Shown one piece after another: positions 24,961 to 32,800 of a DNA stretch of 64,000 nt. This DNA comes from Verrucomicrobiota bacterium. GTDB lineage: Bacteria > Verrucomicrobiota > Verrucomicrobiia > Verrucomicrobiales > Akkermansiaceae. The position numbers were made by a program, and so were the translations under genes. How positions within the stretch are numbered: position 1 is the first letter of the stretch; each line of letters starts with the position of its first letter. The notes below the pieces were generated by a model. That model ran no database searches. It saw only the letters and a list, made by a program, of their open reading frames with translations, and was not told the DNA's origin. The stretch spans positions 124,001 through 188,000 of the forward strand of contig JAFLEH010000008.1 in NCBI GenBank assembly GCA_017301995.1, in the 5' to 3' direction.

Positions 24961-26466
24961 ATGAACTGGTCATCCCCTCTCTGGTATTTCTGCTACATCG
25001 TGGTGCTCATCGGCCTTGCCGGCTATGGGTCGCACCGCCTCACCATCGTGTACCTCTACTGGCGTCACGCCCGGAAACGCCCGCAGCCGCTGCGGGAGTT
25101 CGAGGACCTGCCGCTGGTGACCGTGCAGTTGCCGGTGTTCAACGAAATGCACGTGGTGGACCGCCTGCTGGATTCCGTTGCGGCGCTGGACTACCCGCAG
25201 GACAAGCTGCAGATCCAATTGCTGGACGACTCCACCGACCAAACGGTGGACATCTGCCGCGCCGGGATCGAGCGGCTCAAGGCCCGCGGGTTTGACGCCG
25301 AGCACATCCACCGCACCGACCGCACCGGCTTCAAGGCCGGGGCCTTGGAAAACGGGACCCGCTTCGCGAAAGGCGAGTACCTGCTGATTCTGGACGCCGA
25401 CTTTGTTCCCAACCCGGATCTCCTCCAAAAAACGATCCACTATTTCACCGACGAGAAGATCGGCCTGATCCAGACCCGCTGGGGCCATCTCAACCGGACC
25501 TTCAACGTGCTCACCCGGATCCAGGCGATGTTCCTCGACGGCCACCTCGAACTCGAGCAGACCGCCCGCAACCGCTCGGGACGTTTCTTCACCTTCAACG
25601 GCACCGGCGGCATCTGGCGGAAATCCTGCATCACCGACGCCGGCGGATGGGAACACGACACCCTCACCGAGGACATGGACCTCTCCTATCGCGCCCAGCT
25701 CAAGGGCTGGCGGTTCATTTTCCTCAACGACGTGGAAACCCCGGCCGAGTTGCCGGTGGATATGGACGGCTTCAAGAGCCAGCAACACCGCTGGACCAAG
25801 GGGTCGATCCAGGTCTGCAAAAAGGTCCTCCCCGCGATCTGGAAGGCCAAGGTGCCGCTGTTCGTGAAAATGGAGGCCACCGCGCACCTCACCTCGAACT
25901 TCGCCTATCTGCTTCTGATCTGCCTGTGCTTCCTGATCTATCCGAACCAGCACTGCCAGCCGGACTTCGGGAAGTTCACCTACTACATCATCAACATCCC
26001 GATTTTCTTCTTCGCCTCGGTGTCGGTGATCGTGTTCTACATGGTGGCGCAAAAGGCGCTGCGGCCGCAGGGATGGTGGAAGGAAATCCCCTATTTGCCG
26101 CTGCTTCTGGCGCTCGGGATCGGCATGTCGATCAGCAACGCCAAGGCCGTGATCGAGGCGCTCTTCAACCACGAATCCGCGTTCGTCCGCACGCCGAAAT
26201 ACGGCATCAACCAAGGTGCCAAGCGGACCGATTGGAAAAAGAGCAGCTACAAGGCGATGAAGACCCTCACGCCGTTCGTGGAGCTGCTGTTCGGGTTTTT
26301 CTTCCTGTATGTGGTCCTTGAGGCCGCGGCTCAGGGGCGCTGGTCCTCGGCCATCCTGCTGCTGCCGTTCCCGATCGGATTTTTCTACACCTCGCTGGCC
26401 TCGATCGCCCGGATGCTTCCGGCTCCGGTGGCGCAGACACCCGAGAAGATCGCAGGCGATTCCTGA
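24961..26466 (+). CDS. processive GT2 beta-glycosyltransferase (CesA/CslA-like)
   Basis: 501 residues. One N-terminal membrane helix, a cytoplasmic GT-A domain, and four helices at the C-terminus. All signature elements of processive beta-glycan synthases are present: LLDDSTDQT, LDADFVPNPD (DxD), TEDMDLSYRAQLKGW (catalytic base TED) and QQHRWTKG (Q(Q/R)xRW). It resembles bacterial cellulose-synthase-like and glucomannan synthase-like proteins more than hyaluronan synthases. Product unknown; probably a beta-linked exopolysaccharide extruded through its own membrane channel. No PilZ domain or BcsB neighbour is seen. The start is ATG 24961; upstream codons up to 24790 are not family-like and would overlap a promoter. 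Confidence 0.92.
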   Translation: MNWSSPLWYFCYIVVLIGLAGYGSHRLTIVYLYWRHARKRPQPLREFEDLPLVTVQLPVFNEMHVVDRLLDSVAALDYPQDKLQIQLLDDSTDQTVDICRAGIERLKARGFDAEHIHRTDRTGFKAGALENGTRFAKGEYLLILDADFVPNPDLLQKTIHYFTDEKIGLIQTRWGHLNRTFNVLTRIQAMFLDGHLELEQTARNRSGRFFTFNGTGGIWRKSCITDAGGWEHDTLTEDMDLSYRAQLKGWRFIFLNDVETPAELPVDMDGFKSQQHRWTKGSIQVCKKVLPAIWKAKVPLFVKMEATAHLTSNFAYLLLICLCFLIYPNQHCQPDFGKFTYYIINIPIFFFASVSVIVFYMVAQKALRPQGWWKEIPYLPLLLALGIGMSISNAKAVIEALFNHESAFVRTPKYGINQGAKRTDWKKSSYKAMKTLTPFVELLFGFFFLYVVLEAAAQGRWSSAILLLPFPIGFFYTSLASIARMLPAPVAQTPEKIAGDS

Positions 26467-26487
26467 ACGAACAGTTTGCCGTCTCCC

Positions 26488-27078
26488 ATGCGTTGGCTCA
26501 CGCTCGCACTATCCTCGATTCTGGTGGCAACCGGACTCACCGGTTGCGGGTGGCAGGGTGGCAAGGACGAACGCAACAAAATGGTCATCAGCGTGCGCGA
26601 CCAGCGGATGCTGTTGGTTCATGACGGCAAGCCGGTGAAGTCCTACAAAATCTCCACGTCCAAGTTCGGCGTCGGCGACCGCCCGCGCAGCAACTGTACC
26701 CCGCTGGGCAAGCTGGAAGTCCAGCGCAAGATCGGTGACGGCGTGCGCTCGGGCACCGTCTTCAAAGCCCGGCGGCCCACCGGTGAGGTGCTCAAGCCGA
26801 ACGCCCCCGGCCGCGATCCGATCGTCAGCCGCATCCTCTGGCTGAAGGGCACCCAATCCCAAAACCGCAACGCGTTCCGCCGGTTCATCTACATCCACGG
26901 CACCCCCGAGGAATGGCGGCTCGGCACCCCGGCCTCCTACGGCTGCATCCGCATGTCCAGCCGCGATGTCATCGACCTCTACAACCGGGTCGGCTACGGC
27001 GCGGACGTGTTCATCATCCGCGGCTCGCTCAGGAAATCCTCCGACAACCCGTTCATGGCCTGGCTGGCGGGAAATTGA
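26488..27078 (+). CDS. L,D-transpeptidase (YkuD) lipoprotein
   Basis: 196 residues. The signal ends in the lipobox LTGC (Cys19), so the enzyme is envelope-anchored. The YkuD catalytic domain covers most of the mature protein: VISVRDQRMLLVHDGKPVKSY at the start, and IYIHGTPEEWRLG followed by ASYGCIRMSSRDVIDLY, where the HGT and SYGCIRM motifs hold the catalytic His and Cys. It forms 3-3 peptidoglycan cross-links or attaches proteins to the wall. Start ATG 26488 is 21 bases after the GT2 gene, so they are probably cotranscribed. Confidence 0.93.
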   Translation: MRWLTLALSSILVATGLTGCGWQGGKDERNKMVISVRDQRMLLVHDGKPVKSYKISTSKFGVGDRPRSNCTPLGKLEVQRKIGDGVRSGTVFKARRPTGEVLKPNAPGRDPIVSRILWLKGTQSQNRNAFRRFIYIHGTPEEWRLGTPASYGCIRMSSRDVIDLYNRVGYGADVFIIRGSLRKSSDNPFMAWLAGN

Positions 27079-27086
27079 GCGCCGCC

Positions 27087-27176
27087 GTAGCCGCGCGGGC
27101 CCTTTCCTGTAGCCGCGCTCGTGAGAGCGTGGCCCTCCAGGCGCCCGCGTGCTCCGGGCCACCTTCTCACGAAGGC
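27087..27176. repeat. REPIN-like palindrome pair (family A)
   Basis: A short GTAGCCGCGC copy at 27087 is followed by a full copy at 27109-27132 (GTAG head, then GCTCGTGAGAGC stem-loop). The inverted partner CCACCTTCTCACGAAGGC is at 27159-27176, lacking its terminal GGCTAC. It separates the transpeptidase and sigma-factor genes. Confidence 0.8.
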
Positions 27177-27270
27177 AACCAGGAAAATTCCTCATACCCA
27201 TCAACAAATAACCCGTCTCTGCGGCCCAGCCGCCGCAACTTCCGGCGCGGATTCCGGTTTACATGGCATC

Positions 27271-27912
27271 ATGACCGGAGCAGCATCGCTCGCACCCCAC
27301 ATGACCCTGATGATGGAAACGGAATCCACGCCATTTCCAGGCGATGAGAATTCGCTTGATGTCGCGCTGATGGCCCGCATTGGCGCGGGCGATCACGCGG
27401 CTTTTCGTTCGCTCGTCGAGCGGCATCAGGACGCCGTGGTTGGCACCGTGGCCAAAATGCTGGGCAACCCGGCCGATGCCGAGGACATCGCGCAGCAGGT
27501 GTTTCTCCGCGTCTGGCGGCATGCGAAGCATTATCGCCCGGACGCGAAATTCACGACCTATCTGTTCACCATCGCCCGCAATCTGGTGTTCAATGAAACC
27601 CGTCGGCGCAGCAGGCGCAAGGAGGTTTCCGCCGACGAACGCGAGGAATCCTCGCACCTCCAGGTGGCGGCCGACCCTTCCGCCCAGCCGGATTCGGAAA
27701 TCCTGCGGGCGGAGTTGCAGCAGGCGGTGGACAAGGCGATCGCCGCGCTCCCCGAGGTCCAGCGGATGGCCGTGGTCCTGCGCCGCTACGAGCAAATGCC
27801 CTACGAGGAAATCGCCGAGGTGCTCAAGCTCTCCCTCCCCGCCGTGAAAAGCCTGCTTTTCCGCGCCCGCACCACCCTGCGGGAGGCCTTGCGCGACTAT
27901 CTGGACGAGTGA
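27271..27912 (+). CDS. ECF-type RNA polymerase sigma factor
   Basis: 213 residues with sigma region 2 (ALMARIGAGDHAAFRSLVERHQ, NPADAEDIAQQVFLRVWRH, KFTTYLFTIARNLVFNETRRR) and region 4 (LPEVQRMAVVLRRYEQMPYEEIAEVLKLSLPAVKSLLFRART). Region 3 is missing, as in the extracytoplasmic-function group. No anti-sigma gene with a zinc or membrane motif adjoins it; the next gene encodes an acidic exported repeat protein, which may be a target or partner. In-frame ATGs at 27271, 27301, 27310 and 27313 are all possible starts; I take the first. Confidence 0.9.
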   Translation: MTGAASLAPHMTLMMETESTPFPGDENSLDVALMARIGAGDHAAFRSLVERHQDAVVGTVAKMLGNPADAEDIAQQVFLRVWRHAKHYRPDAKFTTYLFTIARNLVFNETRRRSRRKEVSADEREESSHLQVAADPSAQPDSEILRAELQQAVDKAIAALPEVQRMAVVLRRYEQMPYEEIAEVLKLSLPAVKSLLFRARTTLREALRDYLDE

Positions 27913-27934
27913 GGCCGATTTCCGCGGGTTGTCC

Positions 27935-27960
27935 TTGACAAAAGGGGGGCAGGGTACGTT
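27935..27960 (+). promoter_or_regulatory. possible promoter for the acidic repeat protein
   Basis: A consensus TTGACA (27935-27940) lies 33 bases before the start codon of the next gene. The expected -10 region is poor; TACGTT (27955-27960) has a spacer of only 14 bases. Confidence 0.3.
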
Positions 27961-27972
27961 TTTGTGTTTCCC

Positions 27973-29013
27973 ATGAAAGCAACTTGCGCACTGGTGTTCG
28001 TGTCGGCCGCCGTTTGGCATGCCGGCGCGCTGGTCTCCTTGGCAGCCACGGATTGGCAGGACCCTAACCGGGCACCGGGGATCGCCCGGTTCGACGGCGA
28101 ACAGACCCAGGAGGAAAGGAACCGCGCCTTCACCGCCGCGCTCAACTACCTCGCCACCCTCGGCGACGAGGAGGCGCGCGGCATCATCCAACAGGCCCAG
28201 CAGAACAACGGACAGGTCTCGGTCGATCAGGCAAAAGCCCAGTCGATCATCGACCGAGCCGCCAAGGCGATGCAAAACGGTGGCAAACTCGATGCCCCGG
28301 CGGCGGACGAAAAGAAGGAAGAGGAAAAGAAGGCGGAAGAGAAAAAGGAGGACGAGAAACCGCTCTTCCCGCCCGACGAGGAACGGGTGAAGAAGGCCAT
28401 CGCCGCGCTTGCCAAAGATGGCGATGAGGAGGCCAAGGAAATCATCGAGGAATTCAAGAAGACCCGCAAACTCGACATTTCCGATGCGAAACGCTGGGAT
28501 ATGATCCTCCGGGCCGTCGAAAAGAAACTCATCAAAGGCGAGGATAACGATCCGAAAGCCACACCGAAGGAAGAGGAAAAGCCAAAGGACGATCCCGCGG
28601 CCGACAAAAAACCCGAGGCGGATCCCAAAAAAGACGCCCAGCGGAAACGCGCCGAAGAAGCCGTGAGAGCCCTCGCGAAAAAGGGCGACCGGGAGGCCAA
28701 ATCGGTGATCGACCGCAGCCGCCGCAATCAGGGCGACATGCAACTGACCGAAGACGAAATGAAAACGTTCATCGATCGCGCCGTTGAGAAGGAGCTGATC
28801 GAACCGGAAAAGGCCAATCCCGGTGGCGAACCGGAGCGCATGCCGCCCCAACAGGTCAAACAACTCATCAAGATGCTCGCCGAGCGGGGTGACCGCGACG
28901 CCAAGGCGATCATGCGCAAAGCCAAGAAAAACGAGGACGACGAGATCAAGTACACCGACGAAGAGGAGGCCAAGATCATCGAGAAAGCCAAGAAGGCCGG
29001 CCTGATCAACTGA
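27973..29013 (+). CDS. exported acidic protein with four helical repeats
   Basis: 346 residues. Signal peptide of about 25 residues, then four copies of a roughly 50-residue unit at about 51-100, 137-187, 227-276 and 294-345. Each has the form (V/A)xxAIxALAxxGDxEAKxIIxx, a 15-residue connector and an (I)xxAVEKxLI helix. Between units 1-2 and 2-3 lie highly charged Lys/Glu linkers of 35-40 residues. Composition resembles low-complexity, probably extended or coiled structure. I know no family with this unit. Function unknown; position after the ECF sigma gene (60 bases) suggests an envelope stress role, but that is inference. Start ATG 27973 gives the clean signal. Confidence 0.75.
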   Translation: MKATCALVFVSAAVWHAGALVSLAATDWQDPNRAPGIARFDGEQTQEERNRAFTAALNYLATLGDEEARGIIQQAQQNNGQVSVDQAKAQSIIDRAAKAMQNGGKLDAPAADEKKEEEKKAEEKKEDEKPLFPPDEERVKKAIAALAKDGDEEAKEIIEEFKKTRKLDISDAKRWDMILRAVEKKLIKGEDNDPKATPKEEEKPKDDPAADKKPEADPKKDAQRKRAEEAVRALAKKGDREAKSVIDRSRRNQGDMQLTEDEMKTFIDRAVEKELIEPEKANPGGEPERMPPQQVKQLIKMLAERGDRDAKAIMRKAKKNEDDEIKYTDEEEAKIIEKAKKAGLIN

Positions 29014-29027
29014 CCTGACCACCGCTG

Positions 29028-29630
29028 ATGTTCACTGGACTCGTCGAAGCAACCGGCCGGGTGATCGCGCATGAGGAGCGCGGCGACCAGGCGAGACTCA
29101 CTTTGGAGATTCCGTTTGCCGCGGAACTCGCCTTGGGCGATTCGGTGGCGGTCAACGGCTGCTGTCTGACCGTGGCCGAACTGCCCGCCCGAGGCGTCGC
29201 GTTCGATCTGCTGGCGCAAACGGTGCGGGTCACCGCCCTGGGCGCCTTGCGCGTCGGATCGGTGGTGAATCTCGAGCGCGCCCTGCGTGCCGGGGACCGC
29301 TTCGGCGGGCACTTCGTGCAGGGTCACGTGGACGCCACCGGCGTTCTAACCAAGCTGGAGCCGTCCGGCCAGGACCATGTGATCGAGGTTTCCCTGCCGG
29401 CTTCGATCCAGCGGCTTTGCATCGACAAGGGCTCGCTCTCGGTGGACGGGATTTCCCTAACCATCGCCAACCTCCGTCCGGATGCCGCGGAGTTCTGGAT
29501 CACGCCGCACACCTGGCAGGCCACCCACCTCCACGCCGCCACCATCGGACAGCCGGTCAATCTGGAGGCGGATATGCTCGCCAAACACGTGGACCGGCTG
29601 CTGGAGGCGCGGTTTGCCGCCGGAGTCTAA
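29028..29630 (+). CDS. ribE: riboflavin synthase alpha chain
   Basis: 200 residues made of two similar beta-barrel lumazine-binding halves. It dismutates two 6,7-dimethyl-8-ribityllumazine molecules to riboflavin. Half one begins MFTGLVEATGRVI and has LGDSVAVNGCCLTV; half two has GGHFVQGHVDATG and CIDKGSLSVDGISLTIA. Length and arrangement are those of the family. It lies 14 bases after the acidic repeat protein and 13 bases before hisA on the same strand, so all may be cotranscribed. No other rib gene is in view. Confidence 0.95.
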   Translation: MFTGLVEATGRVIAHEERGDQARLTLEIPFAAELALGDSVAVNGCCLTVAELPARGVAFDLLAQTVRVTALGALRVGSVVNLERALRAGDRFGGHFVQGHVDATGVLTKLEPSGQDHVIEVSLPASIQRLCIDKGSLSVDGISLTIANLRPDAAEFWITPHTWQATHLHAATIGQPVNLEADMLAKHVDRLLEARFAAGV

Positions 29631-29643
29631 CCTATTTTCCGGA

Positions 29644-30408
29644 ATGACGCGTTTCCGCCCGTGCATCGATCTCCATCAGGGAGTGGTGAAGCAAATCGTC
29701 GGCGGCAGCCTGCGGGACGACGGTTCGCGGCCGGTGGAGAACTTCGTTTCCCCGCATCCGCCGGCGTGGTTCGCGGAGCGGTTCCGCGACGACGGTCTAA
29801 CCGGCGGACACGTGATCAAACTGGGACCCGGCAATGATGGCGCGGCCCGTGAGGCGCTGGCCGCCTGGCCCGGCGGCCTGCAGCTCGGCGGCGGCATCCA
29901 TGCCGCAAACGCGGCCGAATGGCTGGATGCCGGCGCCGCCCAGGTGATCGTCACCTCGGCGCTGTTCGATGCCACCGGAACGTTCCAACCCGCCGCCCTC
30001 GACGCGCTGGTGAGCGAAATCGGCGCGGATCGCCTTGTCATTGATCTATCCTGCCGCCGCACTCCCCACGGATGGACGGTGGCGATGAACCGCTGGCAAA
30101 CCCTAACCGACCTGGAGGTTTCGCCCGCCACTCTCGACGCGCTGGCGCCGCACTGCGCCGAGTTTCTCATCCACGCGGCCGACGTGGAGGGCCTCTGTGG
30201 CGGGATCGACGCCGATCTGGTGGCGATGCTCGGAAATTGGGGGGGGCGCCCGGTCACTTACGCAGGCGGTGCCGCGACCCTGGACGATGTGCTTCTGGTG
30301 GAATCCGCCGGGCAGGGGCGGGTGGATGTGACGGTGGGCAGCGCGCTCGATCTTTTCGGCGGAAACGGCGTGCGTTACGCCGATCTCGTGGCCTGGAACC
30401 GGAGGTGA
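29644..30408 (+). CDS. hisA: eukaryotic-type HisA isomerase
   Basis: 254 residues. Histidine pathway step: ProFAR to PRFAR isomerisation by a (beta/alpha)8 barrel. The sequence follows the fungal/plant HIS6 form rather than the usual bacterial HisA: CIDLHQGVVKQIVGGSL, HVIKLGPGNDGAAREAL, LQLGGGIHAANAAEWL, VIVTSALF, LVIDLSCRRT, WTVAMNRWQTLTDLEV, FLIHAADVEGLCGGID and YAGGAATLDDV with a final VGSALDLFGGNGVRYADLVAWN. These match yeast His6 as I remember it nearly block for block. No other his gene is adjacent. Start ATG 29644; the frame extends upstream as a shadow of ribE. Confidence 0.92.
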   Translation: MTRFRPCIDLHQGVVKQIVGGSLRDDGSRPVENFVSPHPPAWFAERFRDDGLTGGHVIKLGPGNDGAAREALAAWPGGLQLGGGIHAANAAEWLDAGAAQVIVTSALFDATGTFQPAALDALVSEIGADRLVIDLSCRRTPHGWTVAMNRWQTLTDLEVSPATLDALAPHCAEFLIHAADVEGLCGGIDADLVAMLGNWGGRPVTYAGGAATLDDVLLVESAGQGRVDVTVGSALDLFGGNGVRYADLVAWNRR

Positions 30409-30481
30409 TGCCGGAGTTCCGGCGATGGAGTGAAAATTCCGTCGATTTTTTCTAAACCGCGGAGGAGGTGGCAACATGTCC

Positions 30482-30518
30482 CGGTTGGAACGCGGGCCTC
30501 ATGCCGGGGTTCCAACCG
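30482..30518 (+). promoter_or_regulatory. 10-bp stem-loop in the leader of the TSP3-repeat protein
   Basis: CGGTTGGAAC (30482-30491) and GTTCCAACCG (30509-30518) form a perfect stem with a 17-base loop, ending 30 bases before the start codon at 30549. There is no T-tract. It could be a terminator for hisA or a stability element; the sequence cannot decide. Confidence 0.45.
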
Positions 30519-30548
30519 CAACAAACCATAACCCACCGCCGCTAACCC

Positions 30549-32693
30549 ATGAAACCTTCGCCACGTTTCCGTTTGGGACGCCTACTCGGCGTCCCATTGT
30601 CGATTCTCACCCTCGCCGGCCAAGGCGGCGCGGTCGTCATCGATGGCCAGCGCGACGCCTCCGGCTACACCGAGCGTGCCGTGCAGGCCTTCGGCAGCGG
30701 CGCCTGGGGCGCGGGCAATGTCCTCGCCAATCTGCACACCGCGCAGGAGGGCGCCAATCTATCCGTCTTCATCGGCGGTCGCGCCAACGGCAACGCCATC
30801 CTGATTTTCATCGATTCCAGATCCGGCGGAAACCCATTTATCCCGAGCAATCTCATCACCTCCGGCGGGGAGGAATGGACCATCAACAACTTCGGTTCCT
30901 CCTCATCCGCTGGCATGACATTTGAAACCGGGTTCGCTCCGGACTATGCGGTCCGGATCTGGGGTGACGGCACAGCGGCCTATGTGAACCGCTACAATTT
31001 CGCCACCGGAACCCGCTCCTACGCGGGCGAGTGCGGCAACGGAGCGATTTCCAACAGTGACTTCATCGCCGCCGCCAAAGCCTCTTGGGAGGACGCATCG
31101 GCGCCCTACGCGGACGTGACCAAGGGACTTGAACTCAAACTCAGCCTAACCGCCCTCGGCGTCCCCACCGGATCCGGACAACCGGTGAAACTGATGGTCA
31201 TGCTCGTCAACGGCGGATCCGATTGGGGGTCCAACCAGGTTCTCGCGCCAAATAACACCGGTTCCGACCTAACCAACGGAATGAGGGCCTTCAACTTCGA
31301 AACCGAACCCGGCGCCCAGACGGTATCCCTAACCGTCGATAACACGGACACCGATGGCGATGGCACGCCCGACTCCTCCGACACCGATGACGACAACGAC
31401 GGGCTTGACGACTCCGTGGAAACCAACACCGGCTCGTTTGTTTCCGACACCGGCACCGGCACCAATCCGCTGATCGCGGACACCGACAGCGACGGCTATC
31501 AGGACGGCGCGGAAGCCGCCGGCACCACCCCGCTCGGTTTCATTTCCGATCCCAACAAAGCAACCTACGCTTCGATGGCCGCGCCGGGATCCTACACCAC
31601 TCCCCCATGGCAGGCCGACGGATCCGCCGGCGGCTCGATGACCCGCGCCGGCACCGCGTTGATCGATCAGGACCAATGGATTCTCACCCATAACTTCCGG
31701 GCCACCGGCGGAATCGACTATAAGTTCGCCGCCAACGGTACTTGGGATAGAAACTGGGGTGACAACGGCAGCAACGTGGCAGCCATCATCGAAGGCACCG
31801 GATTCCACACCATCACCTTCGACAGCGCCACGCTGGGACGCACGTTCGCCCGCACCTCCTTCGCCGACGCCACCGCGTTTCTAACGGCATACGGTCTGGC
31901 GGACGATCCGGACGGCGATGCCGACGGCGACACGATTTCCAACACCGCCGAGTTCGCCGCCAACACCGACCCGACCGGCATCGACACCGATGGCGACGGC
32001 GATCCGGACGACACCGACCCAACGCCCCTGCACACCGTGCGCGACATCGTTTTCAGCGTGAACATGACCGCCCAGATCGCGATGGGCGGATTCGATCCCC
32101 AGACCGACGCGGTGGTCGTCGATTTCTTCCAGGGCATCACCGGAAGCCAGCCCGATCTCGTCCTTTCCGACGCGGACAACGACGGGATCTGGACCGGAAC
32201 TCTAACCGCGTTCCGCGGTCCCGCGGCATCCACCGGTACCTACAAGTTCAAAAACACCCGTTCCGGAGCGCCATCCAACGGCTATGAAGGCTCCATTCCG
32301 GACCGGGTTCTCGGTCTATCCGGACAATCGCCGCAGGAACTCGCCACCGTGTTTTTCAACAATGTGATCTCCTACTCCGCATGGGCCACGGGACGGATCG
32401 GTGGCGAGGCTGCCAACCTTGACCACGACGGCGACGGAGTTCCCAACGGTGTGGAGTTCTTCATGGGCACATCGCCTGACGAATTCACCGCCTCACCCCA
32501 ACCGGTCGGCGGCACGGTCGCTTGGCCGCGGGACCCGTCCGCCGGCGCGAAATTCCGGGTGATGCAATCCGCCGATCTGGCGAACTGGACCGATGTGACC
32601 GCGTCCGCCACGGTCACCAGCACCCAAGTGAGCTACACTCTCCCCTCCGCCGAAGCCAAAATGTTTGTCCGCCTTGAGGTGACGACAAACTGA
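30549..32693 (+). CDS. secreted calcium-binding TSP3-repeat protein
   Basis: 714 residues. Signal peptide in the first 28 residues. The region to about 255 is beta-rich and of unknown fold. Three Asp-rich stretches (DTDGDGTPDSSDTDDDNDGLDD, DTDSDGYQDGAE, DDPDGDADGDTISNTAEF with DTDGDGDPDDTDPTP) are thrombospondin type 3 calcium-binding repeats. The domain at about 498-600 (FSVNMTAQIAMGGFDPQTDAVVVDFF) resembles a carbohydrate-binding/starch-binding sandwich. The C-terminal 90 residues (DHDGDGVPNGVEFFMGTSP ... KFRVMQSADLANW ... MFVRLEV) belong to a module shared with two neighbours. Probably exported to the cell surface or medium. Confidence 0.8.
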   Translation: MKPSPRFRLGRLLGVPLSILTLAGQGGAVVIDGQRDASGYTERAVQAFGSGAWGAGNVLANLHTAQEGANLSVFIGGRANGNAILIFIDSRSGGNPFIPSNLITSGGEEWTINNFGSSSSAGMTFETGFAPDYAVRIWGDGTAAYVNRYNFATGTRSYAGECGNGAISNSDFIAAAKASWEDASAPYADVTKGLELKLSLTALGVPTGSGQPVKLMVMLVNGGSDWGSNQVLAPNNTGSDLTNGMRAFNFETEPGAQTVSLTVDNTDTDGDGTPDSSDTDDDNDGLDDSVETNTGSFVSDTGTGTNPLIADTDSDGYQDGAEAAGTTPLGFISDPNKATYASMAAPGSYTTPPWQADGSAGGSMTRAGTALIDQDQWILTHNFRATGGIDYKFAANGTWDRNWGDNGSNVAAIIEGTGFHTITFDSATLGRTFARTSFADATAFLTAYGLADDPDGDADGDTISNTAEFAANTDPTGIDTDGDGDPDDTDPTPLHTVRDIVFSVNMTAQIAMGGFDPQTDAVVVDFFQGITGSQPDLVLSDADNDGIWTGTLTAFRGPAASTGTYKFKNTRSGAPSNGYEGSIPDRVLGLSGQSPQELATVFFNNVISYSAWATGRIGGEAANLDHDGDGVPNGVEFFMGTSPDEFTASPQPVGGTVAWPRDPSAGAKFRVMQSADLANWTDVTASATVTSTQVSYTLPSAEAKMFVRLEVTTN

Positions 32694-32800
32694 GGCGCGT
32701 CGGGTTTTCCCAACATCATCCCCCGGAAGGGCCTGCGACAAGTTCGTCGGCTCCCTCAAGGGAAAATCCGGCACGGCGGCGGGGACCTTCCACTTTCCGA

